The notes under the pieces were generated by a model that saw nothing but the letters and a program-made list of their open reading frames with translations, was not told the DNA's origin and searched no databases. DNA of 64,000 nucleotides from Paraburkholderia panacisoli (GTDB taxonomy: Bacteria; Pseudomonadota; Gammaproteobacteria; Burkholderiales; Burkholderiaceae). Where the stretch lies: positions 62,001-126,000 of the forward strand of contig NZ_VTUZ01000025.1 in NCBI RefSeq assembly GCF_008369935.1. The letters are read 5' to 3'. The position numbers and the translations under genes were made by a program. Of this stretch, positions 42,692-51,320 are shown in pieces. Numbering within the stretch: the stretch's first letter is position 1; each line of letters starts with the position of its first letter.

Positions 42692-43984
42692 ATGTCGTAT
42701 CGCCGAGGCTGGATCGCCCTCTTTCTCTTTTCACTTTCGATGATCAACTATATGGACCGCATCGCCCTGTCGATCGCGGCCAAGCCGATCGCGAGCGAAT
42801 TCAAGCTGACCGCGGTCGGCATGGGGTATCTGTTTTCTTCGTTCATCTGGAGTTACGCGCTCTTCCTGTTGCCGATGGGCGTTCTCATCGACCGTCTCGG
42901 CACCAAACGCATGGCCGGCGTCGGCATCTTCGTATGGTCCGCGGCAACGGCATTGACGGGTGTCGCTTCCAGCTTCTTCGGTCTGATGGTGGCTCGTCTG
43001 GTAATGGGAGCAGGTGAATCGACGAGCAATCCGGTGGGTGCGAAGGTCATCCGCCAATGGATCCCCGCGAACGAACGGGGAATGGTCACCTCGATGTTCA
43101 ACAGCGGCTCCTATGCGGGACCCGCGATCTGCTCCGTCATGCTCGGCTCGCTCATAGCACTGTTCGGATGGCGCATATCGTTTGTCGTCGCAGGCGCAAC
43201 CGGCTTTGTCTGGCTCGCGGCATGGCTGATGTTCTTCGACGCGCCCGAACAGGTGCGTTGGTTGAAAAGCGACGAACGCGACAGGATTGTGCGCGAGCGG
43301 GATTCGAAACCCGCCTCGACCGCCTACGCTGTGCCGGAGTCCTCGGGGCTGGTTTCGTTGCTGCGCACACCGACCCTGTGGGGCCTCGCGATCACCCAAG
43401 GCTGTAACGTCTATACGCAGTATCTGTTTTTGACCTGGCTGCCGAGCTATCTGCAGACCAGTCGGCACCTGAGCATCACCCACACGGGACTTTTCTCCGC
43501 TGTGCCGTATGCCGCAGCCGTTGTGCTTTGCATTCTGGTCGGCCGCCTGAGCGATCAATACCTCAAGAAGAGCGGCGTGGGAACAGGTCGCCGCCGTAAT
43601 GCTGTCGCACTCGCCATGCTGACGGGCGCAGCTATCCTCGTGGTGCCATTTACGTCGAATCTGATTGCGCTCCTGCTGGTTTTTTCGATCACGCTGACCG
43701 GAATCGCGTCCACCACGTCATTAAACTTCGCGTTGCTGAACGATCTTCTTCCGAACTCGCGCGATGTGGCCAAGGCGATGGCCTTCGTTGTCGTCGGCGG
43801 CAACATCTTCGGCATGATTGCCCCCATCGCAACGGGATATGTGATCAACGCGACGGGCAGCTACGACTGGGCATTCGGCATCGCTGGCATCCTTCTGCTC
43901 GTCGGCGCAACGGTCGTGCTCACCATGACGCGCTCGCCAATGACGGTCAATCGCAGTGCTTCGATTACGCGGGTCGCCGTGTAA
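42692..43984 (+). CDS. MFS permease, anion:cation symporter (ACS) type
   Basis: A 430-aa permease with 12 predicted membrane segments. The first segment ends SMINYMDRIALSIAA, the ACS-family signature (D-R in NYxDR), and GMGYLFSSFIWSYALFLLPM follows. MFS motif A is FLLPMGVLIDRLGTKRMAG. It would import an organic anion, such as a sugar acid or a di/tricarboxylate, with H+ or Na+. It is transcribed from its own promoter carrying the GntR-type site and probably supplies the AcnD operon with substrate. No ribosome site is evident beyond CGGAGAC. Confidence 0.92.
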   Translation: MSYRRGWIALFLFSLSMINYMDRIALSIAAKPIASEFKLTAVGMGYLFSSFIWSYALFLLPMGVLIDRLGTKRMAGVGIFVWSAATALTGVASSFFGLMVARLVMGAGESTSNPVGAKVIRQWIPANERGMVTSMFNSGSYAGPAICSVMLGSLIALFGWRISFVVAGATGFVWLAAWLMFFDAPEQVRWLKSDERDRIVRERDSKPASTAYAVPESSGLVSLLRTPTLWGLAITQGCNVYTQYLFLTWLPSYLQTSRHLSITHTGLFSAVPYAAAVVLCILVGRLSDQYLKKSGVGTGRRRNAVALAMLTGAAILVVPFTSNLIALLLVFSITLTGIASTTSLNFALLNDLLPNSRDVAKAMAFVVVGGNIFGMIAPIATGYVINATGSYDWAFGIAGILLLVGATVVLTMTRSPMTVNRSASITRVAV

Positions 43985-44255
43985 CGTTTGAATGTTGTCA
44001 TGTCGGCGGCGACGGGCTTGCCCTTTGGTGCAGGCAATTTGCTCCATTGTCTGTTCCGGCGCACGTTGCGGCCGTTCGAAACGTGCCGACAGCCGTCTCT
44101 CCCTGGCCGAACCCGGTCTGACGGCGCCGTAGCAATGACACCTCGACGTGGCGCGATTCCGGACTCGCGCCGTGATAGCGGGCCGCTTTCCATTGCAGCG
44201 CTCTCCTGCGGCGGCGACCTCGTGTCGAGTCAGCAAACACCTGTCGCGGACCTTG
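43985..44255. other. No recognisable gene
   Basis: About 270 bp after the MFS gene. Minus-strand frames are open here but have no motifs and no ribosome site. Confidence 0.35.
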
Positions 44256-44518
44256 TCAGGCAGAGCATCGGGTGGGAGCACAGGCGTATGCGACAAAGCT
44301 GAACATCAGGTTGTTCGTCGCCATCGCGCCTGTCGCGCTGTTGAAGCCCTCTTCCAGCGTAGAGATCGCCTTCGTGCCTCCGCCCAGGTCTTCCGTGCCC
44401 CTCAGGCCGAATCGGCTGCCGGCCCACACGCCGTTGATCACTTTGAAAGCCGTGGCCGCCCGACGTCAACGCTGGCGACGTCGAACTCGACTGATAACCG
44501 AAGCCGGCATCTGTGAAA
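44256..44518 (-). pseudogene. Porin gene fragment
   Basis: Encodes TDAGFGYQSSSTSPALTSGG, then after a frameshift INGVWAGSRFGLRGTEDLGG and GTKAISTLEEGFNSATGAM. This matches the N-terminal region of Burkholderia-type general porins (compare FGLLGSEDLGGGLTAKFKLE in the intact porin at 25829-26908). The remaining two thirds of the gene are absent. Confidence 0.8.
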
Positions 44519-44631
44519 ATCCTCTTGCGTCTTGAATGTTATTGAAATGCTTTGCATCGTCTGTCGGCGCAGTACTATCGCTTTTGTGACGAGGTCTAGG
44601 TCACCTCTGCTCGCTTCGCTCATGCCGAAAC

Positions 44632-44945
44632 TCACCTCAGGTCATGAACCACGCCGTGTGAGCCTTCACTGAACGAGGAATCGGCCGACGTGCCCGGCAC
44701 GAACTGGGTCAAGATGAGACATGCAACCGCGACGAATGCAACGTAATAAGCGGGAGCAAGCGGAGACCCGGATACCTGGACCAGAAGAGTCCCAATGAAA
44801 GGCGTCGTTCCTCCAAACACAGCGACACTGAGCTGGTAGGAGATTGCATGCCCCGTGGCCCGAAACGAGGTCGGAAAAAACTCCGGCGCGGCGACGTAGA
44901 CCGAATTAAAAGTGTCACCGACCAGACCTTGAAGCATCGGGCCGC
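44632..44945 (-). pseudogene. C-terminal fragment of an MFS transporter (MHS-type)
   Basis: The frame reads LVGDTFNSVYVAAPEFFPTS then FRATGHAISYQLSVAVFGGT and a last membrane segment, ending VVHDLR. It resembles the C-terminal quarter of metabolite:H+ symporters of the MHS family. The upstream part is replaced by an IS-like end at 44954-45035, so the gene was cut there. Confidence 0.8.
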
Positions 44946-44953
44946 CGCGCCAC

Positions 44954-45035
44954 TGAAGTGACACTGTTGCTTGCAGTTGGAACGAAATAAGGCTGTCACT
45001 TCGCATAAGTCCGTATTAATTTTGTCACTTCGCAT
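44954..45035. mobile_element. IS21-like terminal sequence (remnant)
   Basis: Two direct copies of TGTCACTTCGCAT at 44994-45006 and 45023-45035, plus an inverted partial copy (TGAAGTGACA, 44954-44963). Repeated short motifs near the end are typical of IS21-family ends. No IstA/IstB gene is present nearby, so this is a leftover end. Confidence 0.5.
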
Positions 45036-45473
45036 CGCGCTTAGTGACTTTTGTCGTAACTCTCTGATTTTGCGGGTGATTCTCGATGTCGGCCGGGTCT
45101 ACGTGAATTCAGCTGCTAACTGTGAACCCCGGCTGGACAACTCGCGGCGTAGATACTGCCCGCCCTGGTGGAGACGGGGTTTGCGGTTGACGGGGATGCA
45201 CACGTGCCAGACGGTTAGTTGCATGTTTGCGATTGACACGGATTTGCACGGTGAGTCGTGTGCTGCCGATCGCGCAACGCGAACGCACGATCCAGATGGC
45301 TCCTTGATGACCCATCTTTGCCGTTCAGACTGGGGCGACCTCGATGTCCCGCTTCCGAAAGTCCAGCGGCCATTTAAGCTTCACAGCAATCGCAGCTTAT
45401 CGGCACTTATGAAAAGCTCGATAAAAACCAGCGGCCTGGAACGACGACGCGACCGTTGGACCTGACGCCCCAT
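45036..45473. other. Intergenic region with right copy of the direct repeat
   Basis: No recognised gene. It contains the right copy of the repeat (45204-45257). Frames here are short and have no motifs; probably mobile-element debris. Confidence 0.45.
45204..45257 (+). repeat. Direct repeat, right copy
   Basis: The core 45204-45228 (GACGGTTAGTTGCATGTTT within it) matches 34514-34538 at 24 of 25 positions, in the same orientation, and a second stretch ends in GGTGAGTC in both. Together they bracket 10.7 kb. Confidence 0.7.
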
Positions 45474-47447
45474 TCAGTTGTCGTTCGTAGATGCTCGCAA
45501 TTTCTCGAAGCTCACGATTCGGCCAGCGACAGCACTTGCCGCGACGGTAGAAGGGCTCGCGAGCCATACCTTGCCGGGGCCAGAACGCCCAGGAAAGTTA
45601 CGATTGATGGCACTGACCGTCACCTGATCGGGACGCTCCGAAACACCAGGCCCAGCGTTGACACATGCACCGCACCCCGGTTCGATGAGTTCGACCCCTG
45701 CGCGCTCGAAAACCTCCAGCATCCCTTCGCGCACGCAGTAGTCACGTACGTCCTGACTGCCGAACTGCAGGAAGAAGCGAGTCGTCTCGGCGACTTTTAG
45801 GCCGTTCCTCAGAGCCCATTCCAAGACCTCGTAGCAGCGCCGCAGATCTTCACGTTTGCCGCCCGTGCAAGAGCCGCCGTAAGCGATATCGACTGGTACT
45901 GAATCGAGAAGTTCGGACAAGCCCACGCCTTGACCAGGATCGCCCGGGCGCGCGAGCATGGGCTCAAGCTGCGCGCAATCCACGTCGATTGTGTGTGCCA
46001 CCTCGGCATCGTCGTCGCTGCGCATCCATGGCTCGACCTCGAATTCGATACCCCTGCGCTCGCGCAGGAAGCGCTGCGTTTCCTCATCCGGAGCGATGAT
46101 GCCGCTGAAGCCACCGATTTCCGCAACCATGTTCGTCAGCGTCGCCCGTTCGTCAGTCGATAACAACGCCAGGGCTTCACCGCCATATTCAAATACCTGT
46201 CCGATTGCTCTGCCCTCGCGCACATACGGGAGACGCAGTAGATGCAACACAATGTCCTTCGCCTCTACGCCTGCCGGGAGACGACCTATGAGATTCACCC
46301 GGCAGGTCGGGGGCACTTTCACTCGCACGTCGCCGGTGAGCCATGCGTTAGCCATCTCCGTCGCACCGATCCCGAACGCGAGTGCGCCCAGCGCCCCGCA
46401 GTGAGGGGTATGAGAGTCCGTGCCAACAACGAGTTGGGCCGGCTTTACGTAGCGCTCGGCCATGATCGAGTGGCTGATCCCTTCGGAGCCTTCCCGGTCG
46501 GTCAACAGCCCATGATGGCGCAGCCCGTATTCCTCACAGAACCGCTGCTGTACCTTCCCCATGGCTTGGGCCACGTCAAGCAGTCCGAGCGCGCGACGTT
46601 CGGCTGGCATGCTGCGGTGGATGAACGTCAGATGATCCGAAAAACAGACGATGCTGTCGGGGTCATGCAGTTCAATTCTGTCACCGCACTCCCGGCGCAG
46701 AAAACTTATCGACATCGGGGACACGTATTCGTGCGCGTAACGCCAATCGGTTTTAGCGAACACACTTTGACCGGGTGTGACGCTCCCGCAGCCGCTCGCT
46801 CTGGCGACAATTTTTTCCGCGTAGGTCATGGGGCGCGACCTAGCAGGTGGTACAGAGGGCTGCCAGCCAGCACGCCTCGCCTCGGTCAACCGGAAGAGTC
46901 CTCCCCTGCGAATCAACTCGGCGGTGAGCTCATCTTCGCCGCGCGTGAATTCCTCCACTGGAATATTCTCGCCTCGACGTATGCGCGCGATCAAGCCGAA
47001 GTCGGTCGATGTGAAGATACCTAGGTTGTGGCAGTTCTGCCGGTAGATGCGCTCGAAGCTCTCGGCGATCACCAGACGAATACCCGCACACCACTCAGCG
47101 AACGGGCTGGCTTCCCGCGACGATCCCTTCCCGTATCGGCGACCCGCCACGGTAACGGCAAACCGGGCCGCCTTCACGCTACCTTGCTTGACCGGACGAG
47201 TCCCGGCGCAATCGAGGCCGAGGTAGGGATACTCGCCGAGTTTCTCGTCGTAGTAATAGCAGATGTAGGCGGGCGTGATTTCGTCCGTGGAGATATCCGT
47301 GCGGAGCGGCACCGCTTCTTCAAGTGTGACGTCCTCGCCGAGCAGTTGGCGCTCGATTACGCTCGCGTTCTGCGACAGGAACAAGATTCGACCGTCAAAG
47401 CGCACCGTTCTCGACGGATCAGACGGCTGGGAAAGTGACTGATACAC
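45474..47447 (-). CDS. LeuD-LeuC fusion, aconitase-superfamily dehydratase
   Basis: A 657-aa Fe-S (de)hydratase. The small-subunit (swivel, LeuD-like) domain is N-terminal (about 1-190): TVRFDGRILFLSQNASVIER, LRTDISTDEITPAYICYYYD, RRYGKGSSREASPFAEW. The large-subunit domain follows (about 205-640): VVGTDSHTPHCGALGALAFG, IAYGGSCTGGKREDL and ELIEPGCGACVNAGPG, which supply the cluster cysteines. Usually LeuC and LeuD are separate or in the order C then D. Relatives dehydrate isopropylmalate, homoaconitate or dimethylmalate-like compounds. It is the last gene of the HMG-CoA lyase operon, 69 bp after an MFS gene. The substrate is inferred to be a branched hydroxy-dicarboxylate. Confidence 0.9.
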   Translation of the reverse strand: MYQSLSQPSDPSRTVRFDGRILFLSQNASVIERQLLGEDVTLEEAVPLRTDISTDEITPAYICYYYDEKLGEYPYLGLDCAGTRPVKQGSVKAARFAVTVAGRRYGKGSSREASPFAEWCAGIRLVIAESFERIYRQNCHNLGIFTSTDFGLIARIRRGENIPVEEFTRGEDELTAELIRRGGLFRLTEARRAGWQPSVPPARSRPMTYAEKIVARASGCGSVTPGQSVFAKTDWRYAHEYVSPMSISFLRRECGDRIELHDPDSIVCFSDHLTFIHRSMPAERRALGLLDVAQAMGKVQQRFCEEYGLRHHGLLTDREGSEGISHSIMAERYVKPAQLVVGTDSHTPHCGALGALAFGIGATEMANAWLTGDVRVKVPPTCRVNLIGRLPAGVEAKDIVLHLLRLPYVREGRAIGQVFEYGGEALALLSTDERATLTNMVAEIGGFSGIIAPDEETQRFLRERRGIEFEVEPWMRSDDDAEVAHTIDVDCAQLEPMLARPGDPGQGVGLSELLDSVPVDIAYGGSCTGGKREDLRRCYEVLEWALRNGLKVAETTRFFLQFGSQDVRDYCVREGMLEVFERAGVELIEPGCGACVNAGPGVSERPDQVTVSAINRNFPGRSGPGKVWLASPSTVAASAVAGRIVSFEKLRASTNDN

Positions 47448-47516
47448 GGTTGTCTCCGGTATGAAAACTGCATCTGAAGCGCGGGCACGAAAGCGGAAAT
47501 GTAGGCGTTACAGAAC

Positions 47517-48956
47517 TCACCGGTTCAGCTCCTCGAGTCGCACACCGTTGGTCTTGGGTCCAAACACCCCGATCGCCACAGCAACTACCAGCATGCACCC
47601 GGTGATGCCAGTGAACACACCGGCGACGCCGAAGTCCCTTAACAGGAATGCAATGAAGAACCCAGACAACATCGCGCCGATGCGGCTGACTGAATAGACG
47701 ATACCGCTTGCACGGCAGCGCACCGCCGTTGGAAAGAGTTCCGCCTGGTAAGCGTGGAAGGCAACGGAGATTGTCTGCCCAGCCAGACTGATCAACACAC
47801 CTAGCATGATGAGCGGCACGACGGCCTTCATTTGCCCGAATGCCAACCCGCAAACGACCACCGCAAGCGCTCCGCCGACAATCAGCCATTTGCGTTGGAT
47901 CTTGTCGGCGTAGAGCATCGCGAGCATCGGGCCGGCCGGCATCGCGAAAGCGATGATGAACGAATACAGCAGGCTCTTCGTCACGGTGATGCCTTGGCCA
48001 ATCAGGAGCGTCGGTACCCAGTTGGCGAAGCCGTAATAGCCGATCGCCTGGCAGAAGTTGAAGATGATCAGCATGATGAGGCGCGAGCGGTACGGCGGCT
48101 GCAGCAGCTCCGCAAACGATGCGCGGCGATGCGGCGGCTGCTCGATCACCGGGAGCGGCGGCGGCAGCGGCTTGCCGGTCTGACGCGTGACGATTTCCTC
48201 GATCTTCGCCACGACCCGCTCGCCCTTCTCCACGTGGCCATGCGTCGCGAGCCAGCGCGGGCTTTCCGGCACCGCGCGGCGGATGAACCACACGAACACC
48301 GCGCCGACCGATCCGGCGAGCACCACGATGCGCCATCCGTCGATGCCGAACAGCGTCGTCGGCACGAGCCAGTACGAGAGGATCGCGGCGACCGGGGCGG
48401 CGGCGAACATCACCACCTGGTTGAACGCCATCGCACGGCCGCGCATGTGTTGCGGCACGAGTTCGGTGACGTAGCTGTCGATCGTGATGATCTCGATGCC
48501 CACGCCGATGCCCGTGATGAAGCGCCACAGGATCACGCCTTCGGGCGTCGTCTGGAAGGCCATGATCGCCGAGCCGACCGAGTACCACAGCAGCGAGAAC
48601 GTAAAGACCGTGCGGCGCCCGTAGCGGTCCGGCATCCAGCCGAAGCCGAACGTGCCGACGAAGAGGCCGGCGAACGTCGCCGCGATGAAGCCCGCAATGC
48701 CGTTCAAGCCGAAGAACGAATGCGTGGTGGTCTGAAGGAGGCCGCTCTTTGCCATGCCCGGCGCGATGTAGCCGGTGAAGATCAGGTCGTAGACTTCGAA
48801 GAAGCCGCCGAGCGAGATGAGGAACACGAGCATCCAGAGATGCCGCGTGATCGGCAAGCGGTCCATGCGCGCGGAGATTTCCGCGCCCGGGTTGACGCCG
48901 ACGCGAACGTTCGGCGTGACGAGCGGGGGACTGCCCGCGGTGACGGTTTGCTGCAT
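47517..48956 (-). CDS. MFS transporter (sugar-porter/MHS-like)
   Basis: A 479-aa permease with 12 predicted membrane segments. The first segment is FLISLGGFFEVYDLIFTGYI, motif A appears as GWMPDRYGRRTVFTFSLLWY, and the large central loop between segments 6 and 7 contains VPESPRWLATHGHVEKGERV, as in sugar/aromatic acid porters. It is followed 69 bp downstream by the LeuD-LeuC fusion and preceded by the HPPD gene (84 bp). It probably imports an organic acid used by the operon. Confidence 0.92.
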   Translation of the reverse strand: MQQTVTAGSPPLVTPNVRVGVNPGAEISARMDRLPITRHLWMLVFLISLGGFFEVYDLIFTGYIAPGMAKSGLLQTTTHSFFGLNGIAGFIAATFAGLFVGTFGFGWMPDRYGRRTVFTFSLLWYSVGSAIMAFQTTPEGVILWRFITGIGVGIEIITIDSYVTELVPQHMRGRAMAFNQVVMFAAAPVAAILSYWLVPTTLFGIDGWRIVVLAGSVGAVFVWFIRRAVPESPRWLATHGHVEKGERVVAKIEEIVTRQTGKPLPPPLPVIEQPPHRRASFAELLQPPYRSRLIMLIIFNFCQAIGYYGFANWVPTLLIGQGITVTKSLLYSFIIAFAMPAGPMLAMLYADKIQRKWLIVGGALAVVVCGLAFGQMKAVVPLIMLGVLISLAGQTISVAFHAYQAELFPTAVRCRASGIVYSVSRIGAMLSGFFIAFLLRDFGVAGVFTGITGCMLVVAVAIGVFGPKTNGVRLEELNR

Positions 48957-49040
48957 GTCTTGTCTCCTGTTCTTTGAACGGGCCGCGTTTCTTATGTTTG
49001 AACGTCTGCCGGCATGAAAGTGATGATCCGCCTACGAAAC

Positions 49041-50117
49041 CTATTGCTGCCCGACGACACCCCGTCGAATCTGATCGCGCTCGATCGACTGGAAGAGCGC
49101 CTTGAAGTTGCCTTCGCCGAAACCGTCGTCGCCCTTGCGCTGAATGAATTCGAAGAACACGGGGCCGAGCAGCGTCTGGGAGAAGATCTGCAACAACAGC
49201 CGAGGATTGCCCCCGCTCGTATTACCGTCGAGCAGAATGCCGCGCGTGCGCAACTCGGAAACCGGCTGTCCATGGCCCGGCAGGCGCTCCTCGAACATCT
49301 CGTAGTACGTCTCGCTCGGCGCAGTCATCAGCGGGACGCCCGCCATCGCAAGCTTGTCGATGGTGGCGGGCAGGTCGTCGCTGAGCAAAGCCACGTGCTG
49401 GATGCCCTCACCGTTGAACTTCATCAGGAACTCTTCGATCTGCCCCGCGCCCTTCGACGACTCCTCATTGAGCGGAATGCGAACCTTGCCGTCGGGCGCG
49501 GTCATCGCTTTCGAAGTCAGGCCCGTGTATTCGCCCGAGATGTCGAAGTAGCGGATTTTTCGGAAGTTGAAGAGCTTCTCGTAGTAGCCGGCCCAGAACG
49601 CCATGCGTCCACGGTAGACGTTGTGCGTCAGGTGATCGACGAGCTTCAGTCCATAGCCCTCCGGACGCCGGTCGACACCTTCGACGAACCTGAAGTCGAT
49701 GTCGTAAATCGACTCGCCGTCTTCAAAGCGGTCGATCAGATAGAGCGGTGCGCCACCGATGCCCTTGATCGCGGGCAGGCGCAGTTCCATTGGGCCGGTG
49801 GGCATGTCGAGCGGCTGCGCGCCCAGTTCGATGGCGCGTGCATATGCCGCGTGTGCATCCTTCACGCGAAACGCGAGTCCGCACGCCGACGGTCCGTGCT
49901 CCGCCGCAAAGTACGCGGCTGGACTCTTCGGCTCGCGATTCACGATGAAGTTGATGCCGCCCTGCCGGTACAGCACGACGTCCTTCGATCGATGATGCGC
50001 GACGAGCGTGAAGCCGAGCTTCTCGAACACCGGCTCCAGCGTATCGGGCGTCGGCGACGCGAATTCGACGAATTCGAATCCCATCAGGCCCATCGGGTTG
50101 TCGAAGAGATCTGCCAT
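49041..50117 (-). CDS. hppD: 4-Hydroxyphenylpyruvate dioxygenase
   Basis: A 358-aa Fe(II) dioxygenase converting 4-hydroxyphenylpyruvate to homogentisate with O2. Metal ligands are in LVDHLTHNVYRGRMA (His), GIQHVALLSDDL (His) and PVFFEFIQRKGDDGFGEG (Glu). The C-terminal helix EGNFKALFQSIERDQIRRG closes the active site, and NEESSKGAGQIEEFL is characteristic. Length (358 aa) matches bacterial HPPD. ATG 50117 follows GGAGC at eight bases; the frame extends upstream over the CoA-transferase gene but is not the start. The homogentisate dioxygenase and its pathway partners are not in the window. Confidence 0.95.
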   Translation of the reverse strand: MADLFDNPMGLMGFEFVEFASPTPDTLEPVFEKLGFTLVAHHRSKDVVLYRQGGINFIVNREPKSPAAYFAAEHGPSACGLAFRVKDAHAAYARAIELGAQPLDMPTGPMELRLPAIKGIGGAPLYLIDRFEDGESIYDIDFRFVEGVDRRPEGYGLKLVDHLTHNVYRGRMAFWAGYYEKLFNFRKIRYFDISGEYTGLTSKAMTAPDGKVRIPLNEESSKGAGQIEEFLMKFNGEGIQHVALLSDDLPATIDKLAMAGVPLMTAPSETYYEMFEERLPGHGQPVSELRTRGILLDGNTSGGNPRLLLQIFSQTLLGPVFFEFIQRKGDDGFGEGNFKALFQSIERDQIRRGVVGQQ

Positions 50118-50158
50118 TTGAATTGCTCCGTGATCTGATGCGCTTTCAGCGGACAGAC

Positions 50159-51310
50159 TCATGCGACCACCCGGCGCTTCAGTCGCCCCAGCACTTCTTG
50201 CGTATGCTCGCCGACCCGCGCCAGCGCCTGGCGCACGCCGGGGCGGCGGCCGCCCATCGTCAGCGGCAGGAGCACGACTTCGGTCATGCTGCCGTCGTCG
50301 GTTTCCATCGGCACGAGGCCGCCGCTCGCCCTCAGATGCGGGTCGTCGAGCAGTTGCTCGGGACGCACGATCGGCGCGTACGGAATGCCCGCAGCTTCGA
50401 GCTTCGGCGAAAGCTCTTCGATGCGATGCTCCTTCAGGATCGCGCCGAGCACTTCGAGCAGCGCGGGGCGGATCGCGACGCGCAACGCGTTCGTCTCGAA
50501 GCGCGGCTCGGCCGGCAGATCCGGGCGATTCAGCACATTGCACAGCGTGATGAACTGCTTGTCGCTGACTGCGCCGATGAAAAGCTGCTCGCCATCGGCG
50601 AGCGTGAAGACGTCGTAGACGCTCCACGCCGAGACGCGCGAGGGCATCGGCGGCGGCGCTTCGCGTGTCATCGCGTATTGCTGCATGTGCTGCGCGGAGA
50701 GGAACACGCAGTTCTCGAAGAGCGCGCTTTGCACTTCCTGGCCGCGTCCGGTGTGCTCGCGTTCGCGCAGCGCGGCGAGCACGCCGATCGCACCGAACAT
50801 GCCGCCCATGATGTCGTTGACCGACGTTCCCGCGCGCAGCGGCCGGCCAACCGGACCCGTCATATACGAGAGGCCGCCCATCATCTGCACAACTTCATCG
50901 AGTGCGAGGCGCTTTTCGTAAGGCCCCGGCAGGAAGCCCTTGTGCGACACATAGATCAGGCCGGGATAGCGCTTCGAGAGCGTGTCGTAGTCGAGGCCGA
51001 GCTTCGTCATCAGGCCCGGGCGGAAGTTTTCGAGCATGGCATCGCAGGTGCCGATCAGTTCGATCGCGGCTTCCTTGCCCTCGGGCGTATTGATGTCGAG
51101 CACGACGCTCTTCTTGTTGCGATTGAACGAGCGAAAGAAGCCGATGCCGAGGCCCGGCAGCTTGCGCGTGTTGTCGCCGCCGGGCGGCTCGATCTTGATC
51201 ACTTCGGCACCGAGGTCGGCGAGGATCATGCCGCACGTCGGCCCCATGACCATGTGCGTGAATTCGATGACGCGCACGCCGTCGAGGGGAAGTCTTGCGG
51301 GGGTGCTCAT
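50159..51310 (-). CDS. CaiB/BaiF-family (class III) CoA-transferase
   Basis: A 383-aa family III CoA-transferase. It begins PLDGVRVIEFTHMVMGPTCG, has IKIEPPGGDNTRKLPGLG, the catalytic Asp region ENFRPGLMTKLGLDYDTLSK, and the C-terminal half carries SAWSVYDVFTLADGEQLFIG and LKRRVVA at the end. These enzymes transfer CoA from donors such as succinyl-CoA to a carboxylic acid. One member (human C7orf10/SUGCT) makes glutaryl- or hydroxymethylglutaryl-CoA. Next to an HMG-CoA lyase (10 bp upstream gene) a 3-hydroxy-3-methylglutarate or analogous acid is a fitting substrate (inference). ATG 51310 is chosen. Confidence 0.92.
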   Translation of the reverse strand: MSTPARLPLDGVRVIEFTHMVMGPTCGMILADLGAEVIKIEPPGGDNTRKLPGLGIGFFRSFNRNKKSVVLDINTPEGKEAAIELIGTCDAMLENFRPGLMTKLGLDYDTLSKRYPGLIYVSHKGFLPGPYEKRLALDEVVQMMGGLSYMTGPVGRPLRAGTSVNDIMGGMFGAIGVLAALREREHTGRGQEVQSALFENCVFLSAQHMQQYAMTREAPPPMPSRVSAWSVYDVFTLADGEQLFIGAVSDKQFITLCNVLNRPDLPAEPRFETNALRVAIRPALLEVLGAILKEHRIEELSPKLEAAGIPYAPIVRPEQLLDDPHLRASGGLVPMETDDGSMTEVVLLPLTMGGRRPGVRQALARVGEHTQEVLGRLKRRVVA

Positions 51311-51320
51311 GATGATGACC

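Noticed and set aside
47832..48977. Long plus-strand frame opposite the MFS transporter
   Set aside because: It is rich in Arg, Asp, Glu and His with no motifs, as expected for the antisense of a membrane protein gene.
50118..50627. N-terminal extension of the HPPD frame
   Set aside because: It overlaps the CoA-transferase gene and is Arg/Ala-rich noise; the HPPD start has its own ribosome site.
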